From NCBI RefSeq assembly GCF_016718685.1, contig NZ_JADKCX010000011.1, forward strand, positions 1-64,000: DNA of 64,000 nucleotides. The letters run 5' to 3'. Numbering within the stretch: position 1 is the stretch's first letter; every line of letters begins with the position of its first letter. Origin of the DNA: Haliscomenobacter sp. (GTDB lineage Bacteria > Bacteroidota > Bacteroidia > Chitinophagales > Saprospiraceae). Position numbers and translations under genes: made by a program. This document shows, in pieces, positions 58,345 through 64,000 of the stretch. The notes below the pieces were generated by a model. The model made no database searches, was not told the origin of the DNA, and worked only from the letters and a program-made list of their open reading frames with translations.

Positions 58345-59103
58345 AGGATGGCCTGCATTGTCTTTTAAGGCGACTCCTGAGAGCTGTAAACGAAGAGATT
58401 CCTGAATCAGGTAGACGATTTTTTGCACCGCCATTTCATAAGGCAATCCTTCGGGGCGAATGTTGGAGATGCAATTGCGGCGTTCATCGGTTGTGCCTGG
58501 CTCCGGTGCGTAAGTAAGGTAAGCCCCCATGCTGTAAGGCGAGGTCAAGCCGGGCCGCTCGCCAATCAATACCACCGACATTTTTGCCTTCAACAAATGA
58601 GCAATCTCGTCACCAATGGCGACCCTGGCCTGCTCGACAATACTGAGCGGAGCAATGCGGTAATTGGCCTTTTGTAAGGCCGGGATCAAACGCTGCAAGA
58701 CTGGAGATGCATGTTGATTGATGGCCGTTGCGGATAAACCATCCGCCAGAATGATAGCGACATCGGCTTCTGTTTCAGTGCTGTTTTGGATTTGTTGAGT
58801 GGAAGCCTCGTCCAGTTGTCGTCCCCAATCGGGACGTTGGAGGTAAACCGAGCGGGACATTGCCCGACTGTGTAACAAATATTGGGGTAGGGGGAAGCGG
58901 GAAAGCTCCTGCTGTAGTTTATCCATCTCCAAGTGGGAATATACGGCATCTTTGGCATGGGCAAAAGCCAATTTGAACTGCAAGACCTCCTTCAAAGGAA
59001 TGGCCGTACCCGTGTGCCCCAGGGCGATGCGGGCATCGGTGTAGGCTTTGAGGGAATGCCAGGGATCTGGCTCAACGGATGTAGAGTGGGTGTGTTTTTT
59101 CAA
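58327..59103 (-). CDS. eutC: Ethanolamine ammonia-lyase small subunit
   Basis: EutC partners EutB to convert ethanolamine to acetaldehyde and ammonia with adenosylcobalamin. The 258-residue protein shows the usual blocks: YTDARIALGHTGTAIPLKEV, LEMDKLQQELSRFPLPQYLL, DVAIILADGLSATAINQHAS, LLKAKMSVVLIGERPGLTSP and MGAYLTYAPEPGTTDERRNC. It starts 10 bases after eutB ends. Its 3' end overlaps the anti-sigma gene by 18 bases on the opposite strand. No eut microcompartment genes are near. Confidence 0.93.
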   Translation of the reverse strand: MKKHTHSTSVEPDPWHSLKAYTDARIALGHTGTAIPLKEVLQFKLAFAHAKDAVYSHLEMDKLQQELSRFPLPQYLLHSRAMSRSVYLQRPDWGRQLDEASTQQIQNSTETEADVAIILADGLSATAINQHASPVLQRLIPALQKANYRIAPLSIVEQARVAIGDEIAHLLKAKMSVVLIGERPGLTSPYSMGAYLTYAPEPGTTDERRNCISNIRPEGLPYEMAVQKIVYLIQESLRLQLSGVALKDNAGHPLINDR

Positions 59104-59113
59104 ATTGTGCCTT

Positions 59114-60478
59114 TTACAGCAACAGTTGATGATTGGATTTTAACGGCAATTTTTGCCCATTTTTATCCAAAATACCTTGCTCAATCAACCATTGCTCAAA
59201 CTCGGGCGCTGGTCGTTTGCCCAGCACTTTACGCAAATATAAGGCATCGTGGAAAGAAGTAGACTGGTAATTGAGCATAATGTCATCCGCGCCGGGGATA
59301 CCCATGATAAAATTACAGCCCGCTACACCCAAGAGGGTCAACAAATTGTCCATATCATCCTGGTCAGCTTCGGCGTGGTTGGTGTAACAAATGTCCGCGC
59401 CCATGGGCAAACCGAGCAGTTTACCACAAAAATGGTCTTCCAAACCCGCCCGAATGATTTGTTTGCCATCGTAGAGGTACTCTGGCCCGATGAAGCCGAC
59501 GACTGTATTGACCAAAAAAGGATTGAATTTTCGGGCTACGGCATAAGCTCTGGCTTCCAGGGTTTGTTGGTCGACGCCGTGGTGGGCGTTGGCCGAAAGC
59601 GAAGAACCTTGTCCCGTTTCAAAATACATGACCTGCTGGCCGACGGTACCCCGTTGCAGCGCAAGCGCAGCTTCGTGGGCTTCTGCAATCATGTTTAAAC
59701 TTACCCCAAAACTTTGGTTGGTTTTTTCGCTGCCGCCAATCGACTGAAAAACCAAGTCTACAGGGTTGTCAGGAATGAGCTGTAAGGTGGTACTGAGGTG
59801 GCACAACACACAGCTTTGGGTAGGAATCTGATATTTTTCCCGTAAATCGTCGATCATGTGCAGCAGTTTACTCACTGCTGCTGGACTGTCGGAGGCAGGG
59901 TTGATGCCAATTACGGCGTCGCCACTGCCGTACAACAACCCATCGATGATACTGGCCGCTACACCTTTGGGGTCATCGGTAGGATGATTGGGTTGCAAGC
60001 GGGTAGACAAGTGCCCTGTAAGCCCAATGGTATTGCGAAACCGGGAAACAACTTCACATTTTTGGGCTACCGCAATCAAATCCTGGTTGCGCATGAGTTT
60101 GGATACCGCTGCCACCATTTCCGGGGTCAGGCCTGGAGCAAGGGTTTGTAGGGTGGGGGTATCGGCTTGCTCACTGAGCAGCCAATCGCGGAATTGGCCT
60201 ACGGTAAAATGGCTGATTGGGGCAAAGGCGGTAGATTGATGCTCATCAATGATCAGGCGGGTGACATCATCATCTTCATAAGGAATCAATGCTTCTTGCA
60301 AAAATACTTTCAGTGGCACATCCGCCAGGGCCAATTGCGCCGCAATTCTTTCTTCAAAACCAGCTGCCGCCAAACCGGCCAGGGCATCGCCACTGCGCAG
60401 AGGGGTTGCCCTGGACAGGAGGGTTTTTAAGTCCTCGAACGTGTAAACCCGGCTAGCGACGGTGTAGCGGTATGGCAT
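59114..60478 (-). CDS. eutB: Ethanolamine ammonia-lyase large subunit
   Basis: The 454-residue catalytic subunit shows the family signatures LTGHLSTRLQPNHPTDDPKG, LYGSGDAVIGINPASDSPAA, VMYFETGQGSSLSANAHHG (with the substrate-binding Glu in FETGQG) and NHAEADQDDMDNLLTLLGVA. It forms a TIM barrel that binds ethanolamine and the cobalamin radical. It heads a two-gene eutBC operon. Without aldehyde dehydrogenase or reactivating EutA nearby, the acetaldehyde must be handled elsewhere. A word-based hairpin lies upstream. Confidence 0.96.
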   Translation of the reverse strand: MPYRYTVASRVYTFEDLKTLLSRATPLRSGDALAGLAAAGFEERIAAQLALADVPLKVFLQEALIPYEDDDVTRLIIDEHQSTAFAPISHFTVGQFRDWLLSEQADTPTLQTLAPGLTPEMVAAVSKLMRNQDLIAVAQKCEVVSRFRNTIGLTGHLSTRLQPNHPTDDPKGVAASIIDGLLYGSGDAVIGINPASDSPAAVSKLLHMIDDLREKYQIPTQSCVLCHLSTTLQLIPDNPVDLVFQSIGGSEKTNQSFGVSLNMIAEAHEAALALQRGTVGQQVMYFETGQGSSLSANAHHGVDQQTLEARAYAVARKFNPFLVNTVVGFIGPEYLYDGKQIIRAGLEDHFCGKLLGLPMGADICYTNHAEADQDDMDNLLTLLGVAGCNFIMGIPGADDIMLNYQSTSFHDALYLRKVLGKRPAPEFEQWLIEQGILDKNGQKLPLKSNHQLLL

Positions 60479-60510
60479 GGTTTAGCGATTGGGTTTCAAT
60501 TGATGAATCT

Positions 60511-60660
60511 TCATGAGTGACGAATTATTCGAATGACGTGTGACGAATTTGGTGCTATGCTAAGCAAGATTTTTTGAATTGTCTAGAGATGAGTAAATTA
60601 CCTCATAAATATCCGTCATTGCCGACCTATTCGTCACTCGTCATTCGAATAATTCGTCAT
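60511..60660. repeat. Inverted repeat built from GACGAATTATTC words
   Basis: The arms at 60519-60538 and 60639-60658 are perfect 20-base complements (gacgaattattcgaatgacg and cgtcattcgaataattcgtc). A second unit inside (gtgacgaat against attcgtcac) extends the pairing. Between them lie about 100 bases with no gene. The element lies between eutB and the DUF6702 gene. The word differs from the other loci but the design is the same. Confidence 0.8.
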
Positions 60661-61172
60661 TGGATACTAAACGCTTCCCGCACCTTCCCCTGCACAAACC
60701 GCAAACTCCCTTTCTTTTGTGGAAAAGTAAAATTGACCAGGTTGTTCTGGTCGTCGTATAAATCCATGAGGAAAGAGTCGGTCAGGTCGATGGTTTTGGG
60801 CTTGGGTACATTGCTGATTTCGACATACAACCAGGCGGCAACATCTTCGTATTCTTTGCCCAAAAAATTGGCTTTGTAAGCCTTGCCATTGATCAGGAGT
60901 TTGAAATGCGCAGCGAGGTATTCGGCCAAATAACGATCCGTTTCAGGGTGTTCCTGAGGGGTACCCAATTTTAAATTCACTTCCTTGCCTTGGGTTTTGA
61001 GTACCTCTTCCATGTGCTCTTCCAGATCGTCCATAAAAATCTTGTGGGTGATCTGGATGGACTTGGTTTTTTCTTCGTACACCACTTCCGACAAGGTCAG
61101 GTGAATGGGGTGATTGGGAATCCTGCTTGAAACCCAGGTTGTTAATAGTAAAACTATAAATACACTCTTCAT
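60657..61172 (-). CDS. DUF6702-type exported protein
   Basis: The protein has 171 residues from the MKSVFIVLLLTTWVSSR methionine (61172), which gives a signal peptide; an upstream start would add 13 unlikely residues. The body reads HLTLSEVVYEEKTKSIQITH, IFMDDLEEHMEEVLKTQG, LAAHFKLLINGKAYKANFLG and WLYVEISNVPKPKTIDLTDS, in the style of Bacteroidota DUF6702 proteins. The function is unknown. Confidence 0.75.
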   Translation of the reverse strand: MKSVFIVLLLTTWVSSRIPNHPIHLTLSEVVYEEKTKSIQITHKIFMDDLEEHMEEVLKTQGKEVNLKLGTPQEHPETDRYLAEYLAAHFKLLINGKAYKANFLGKEYEDVAAWLYVEISNVPKPKTIDLTDSFLMDLYDDQNNLVNFTFPQKKGSLRFVQGKVREAFSIQ

Positions 61173-61202
61173 CCTCAGGCTGCTTTTTTGTTCAACAAAG
61201 AT

Positions 61203-61363
61203 ATACCCCACGCGGGGAGGGCAGGTGAAATTTTGGCGAATTTATTTTTTTGACCTGCAAGGCGCAAAGCGCAGACGTAGCCAAAGCTACGGCAAGCATT
61301 TGCAACGAGGCAGGGCGAAAAAAGAAAGAGACAAAAATCACCTGGTCATCCCGCGTGGGGTAT
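61203..61363. repeat. Long imperfect inverted repeat (about 160 bases)
   Basis: The outer arms ataccccacgcggg (61203-61216) and cccgcgtggggtat (61350-61363) pair perfectly. Pairing continues imperfectly inward (gcaggtga against tcacctgg, then the A/T-rich segments) to an inner stem gtagc-caaa-gctac near 61278-61291. The complete arms are about 80 bases each. There is no coding inside. It lies in the 376-base gap between the DUF6702 gene and the M1 peptidase gene. The rest of that gap holds a small ccccc-gttt-ggggg stem at 61468-61481. Confidence 0.75.
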
Positions 61364-61548
61364 GACAACGTTGATCGTCTCCGCTAAGTGTTCCAACGTC
61401 GATTATTGGCTCACCCTTAAAGATTATCCTTAACTTTGACTTCTTTTTAACAAGCTTGGTCACATATCCCCCGTTTGGGGGTAAAAGAATAAGTAACCAG
61501 CGTTGTACTTTCGGATTTCATTATTTTCATTTACCACCTCAACTAGAA

Positions 61549-63920
61549 ATGAGAAGGATAAACCAAATTAGCACTTTCGTGTTGCTCCTGACGGGTACTG
61601 CTGTTTTTGCGCAGCAAAACACCGATCAAAGCAAATTCCGGCAAATGGGGACAGAGTTCCCTACCGCCAATACTTACCGCACGGCCTCTGGCGCACCGGG
61701 AGAGTCGTATTGGCAGCAAAAAGTAGACTACGACATCAAAGTGGAACTCGATGATGAGAAGCAACGCATCATGGGGAAAGAAGTCATCACTTACACCAAC
61801 AACTCGCCACATCCACTGACCTACCTCTGGCTGCAGTTGGACCAAAATGTGGTTCACCCCGAGTCGGATACGTACAAAACCGCCACCAACAAGTTGGGTG
61901 AACGGGTAAGTGCCGGACAGTTGAACGGCATGCTGGACAACTCTTTCGACGGCGGCCACAAAATTGAGTATGTCAAAGACATCACGGGTAAACCCCTGAA
62001 ATACACCATCGTCAAAACGATGATGCGGGTGGATCTGCCTACTGCATTGGTGCCAAAAACGGGTAAAATCCAGTTGCAAATCGGCTGGAGCTACAACATC
62101 AACGACCGCCAGAACCCCGCTCTGGGTGCCGATTCACGTGGCGGTTATGAACTGTTCCCTGAAGATGGCAACTACCTGTACACCATCACCCAGTGGTTCC
62201 CACGTCTGGCCGTGTATGATGATTATAATGGCTGGCAGCACAAGCAGTTTCTGGGTCAAGGTGAATTTACCCTACCTTTTGGCAACTACACCGTAGCCAT
62301 TACCGTGCCTTCCGACCACATCATTGCAGCAACTGGTGCCCTGCAAAACGCCAAAGAGGTGCTTACCGCTGATCAGCTCAAGCGTTTTGAAGAAGCCAAA
62401 ACTGCGACCAAAACCGGTCGTCATTGTAACGCAGGCTGAAGCAACCGAAAAAAGAAAAAACCAAGGCGAAGGACAAAAAAACCTGGGTGTACAAAGCCGA
62501 CAACGTGCGCGACTTTGCGTTCGGCAGCTCGCGTAAGTTCATCTGGGACGCCATGGGTGTAAAAATTGAAGGCAGCCCGGTACCTACCGTCATGGCCATG
62601 TCTTATTACCCTAAAGAGGCCAATCCATTGTATGGTCATTTATCGACCGAGGCCGTGGCGCATACCTTGCGGGTTTATTCCAAGCACACCATTCCGTATC
62701 CTTATCCTGTGGCCATCTCGGTAGAGGCGTCCAACGGGATGGAGTACCCGATGATTTGTTTCAACTATGGCCGTCCAGAAAAAGATGGCACCTATTCCGA
62801 ACGGGTTAAATACGGTATGTTGGGCGTCATCATCCACGAAGTAGGGCACAACTTCTTCCCGATGATCGTCAACTCGGACGAACGCCAGTGGACCTGGATG
62901 GACGAAGGTCTGAACTCGTTCTGCCAATTTTTGGCTGAGCAAGAATGGGACCGCAATTTTCCTTCCAATGGTGGTCAGGCGCGCAACATTGTGGGCTACA
63001 TGAAAGCCGACAAAGAGGTGCAAAACCCAATCATGACCAACTCGGAGTCGATCATCCGTTTTGGACCAAACGCTTATACCAAACCTGCTACGGCGCTCAA
63101 TATCCTGCGCGAAACGGTGATGGGTCGGGAATTGTTTGACTTCGCGTTCCGCGAATATGCCCGCCGCTGGGCTTTCAAACATCCTACGCCTTACGACCTG
63201 TTCCGCACCATGGAAGATGCTTCGGGTATTGACCTGGATTGGTACTGGCGCGGTTGGTTTTTCACTACCGACAATGTAGACATCTCGTTGGACGCGGTCA
63301 CCGAGTTCCGCCTGGATACCAAAAACCCAGAGGTTGAAAAACCATTGGCTTCCAAAAGATCCAAAGAACAATTGGAGCGCGATGTGACTTACCAGAACAA
63401 CAAACGCGACATCGCAGCGACTGCCGTTGAGCGCAACGAAGCCTTGAAGGACTTCTACAATACCTACGACCCCAATGCTCCAGCACCAACGGATAAAGAC
63501 CGTTATGAGAAGTACATCGCGGGTTTAGGTCCCAAAGAAAGAGCCATCATTGAAGCCAAGAAAAACTACTACCAACTCGACTTGTCGAATGAAGGCGGTT
63601 TGGTGATGCCCCTGGTCCTCAAGTTTGAGTTTGAAGACGGTACCAGCGAAATCCAACGCATTCCTGCGGAAATCTGGCGCATGAATGACAAGAAGATCAG
63701 CAAGGTTTTTGCGTTTGCCAAGCCCGTGAAACAAGTGATCCTCGAGCCACAAGAAGAAACTGCAGATGTGAACGTAGAAAACAACTACTATCCACGCCGC
63801 CCGATTCCTTCTCGTTTTGAAGTATTCAAGCAGGAAGGCTTCACTCGCGGTGCCAGCATGGGATCCAAACCCATGCAGCAAGCACAGCAGCAGAAAAAAC
63901 CAACGGCAGCAATTAATTGA
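61549..63920 (+). pseudogene. M1-family metallopeptidase, frameshifted
   Basis: The start at MRRINQISTFVLLLTGTAVF gives a signal peptide. The N-terminal beta domain has KEVITYTNNSPHPLTYLWLQ and YLYTITQWFPRLAVYDDYNG. The catalytic part has VEASNGMEYPMICF (the GAMEN-like substrate loop), then VIIHEVGHNFFPM with the HExxH zinc site and Glu in WTWMDEGLNSF. Frame changes near 62405 and 62450 split it, the second in a run of A. All catalytic residues are present, so the gene would be functional if the indels are errors. It probably degrades peptides in the periplasm or outside. Confidence 0.88.
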
Positions 63921-63942
63921 ATTGCACTGTAGAAAAATAATT

Positions 63943-63985
63943 AAAGCCTGGCAGATGTCTGATCATATGCCAGGCTTTATTTGTT
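63943..63985 (+). terminator. Rho-independent terminator of the M1 peptidase gene
   Basis: The stem aaagcctggca (63943-63953) pairs with tgccaggcttt (63968-63978) around a 14-base loop and is followed by a T-containing tail (atttgttg). It lies 23 bases after the peptidase stop. Confidence 0.85.
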
Positions 63986-64000
63986 GTTGAAATATTCTAC

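Noticed and set aside
58327..60660. Cobalamin riboswitch upstream of eutB
   Set aside because: No B12-box-like sequence was seen; the gap holds only the word-hairpin.
1..64000. tRNA or rRNA genes
   Set aside because: No tRNA-like T-loop with acceptor pairing or rRNA signature was noticed by eye; a covariance search was not possible.

Overview
The window looks like a chromosomal segment of a Bacteroidota bacterium, most likely from the Saprospiria (Haliscomenobacter/Lewinella type). The support is a complete SusC/SusD pair, a second lone SusC-like receptor, several outer-membrane beta-barrel receptors, a protein with a CHU_C (type IX secretion) C-terminal domain, three very large FG-GAP/UnbV lipoproteins, Bacteroidota-type ECF sigma factors, BatE and OstA-like proteins, and a lack of strong Shine-Dalgarno sites. 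The species assignment is inference; I could not run any search.

Layout. 0-1.5 kb: an IS256-family insertion sequence whose left end lies outside the window. 1.5-15.8 kb: small accessory genes (DUF1835, methyltransferases, DUF1801 proteins, an effector-binding protein, an alpha/beta hydrolase lipoprotein, an epimerase, an AraC regulator with a membrane domain, a DoxX-DUF2071 fusion, a cupin, a GH43-like glycosidase, an MBL-fold protein, a DKNYY-repeat lipoprotein). Most of them are broken by single-base frameshifts. 15.8-20.9 kb: a catabolic cluster of two Gfo/Idh/MocA oxidoreductases and a DUF6807(PmoA)-ThuA protein. 21-26 kb: a ClpP protease, an ECF sigma factor with its small partner, a frameshifted TonB-type receptor and a Ycf48-like protein. 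26-43 kb: a long minus-strand block of surface proteins. It holds one frameshifted and two intact FG-GAP/UnbV lipoproteins of about 1,100 residues, a small lipoprotein tightly packed between the two intact ones, a CHU_C protein, an outer-membrane protein and a lone SusC. 43-47.7 kb: a susCD operon with a clear terminator. 48-54 kb: an aspartyl protease with a PDZ domain, rplU, an unusual L27 extended by a helix-hairpin-helix domain, BatE, an OstA-like protein and a DUF4293 protein. 54-64 kb: another beta-barrel receptor, a second ECF sigma/anti-sigma pair, ethanolamine ammonia-lyase (eutBC), a DUF6702 protein and a frameshifted M1 metallopeptidase.

How the parts fit. The dominant theme is capture and breakdown of polymeric or glycosidic nutrients at the cell surface: SusCD and SusC-like import, sugar-type oxidoreductases, a GH43-like enzyme, peptidases, and surface lipoproteins with calcium-binding propeller repeats. 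Ethanolamine ammonia-lyase adds an amino-alcohol nitrogen source.

Two features cut across the window. First, about 20 genes carry frameshifts, concentrated in the first 16 kb and absent from 29-53 kb. That may be local assembly error rather than decay. Second, at least five intergenic gaps hold long inverted repeats whose arms are built from short repeated words (for example TTGAAAAG). The word differs between loci but the architecture is the same. This is the most interesting unexplained structure here, together with the L27-HhH fusion.
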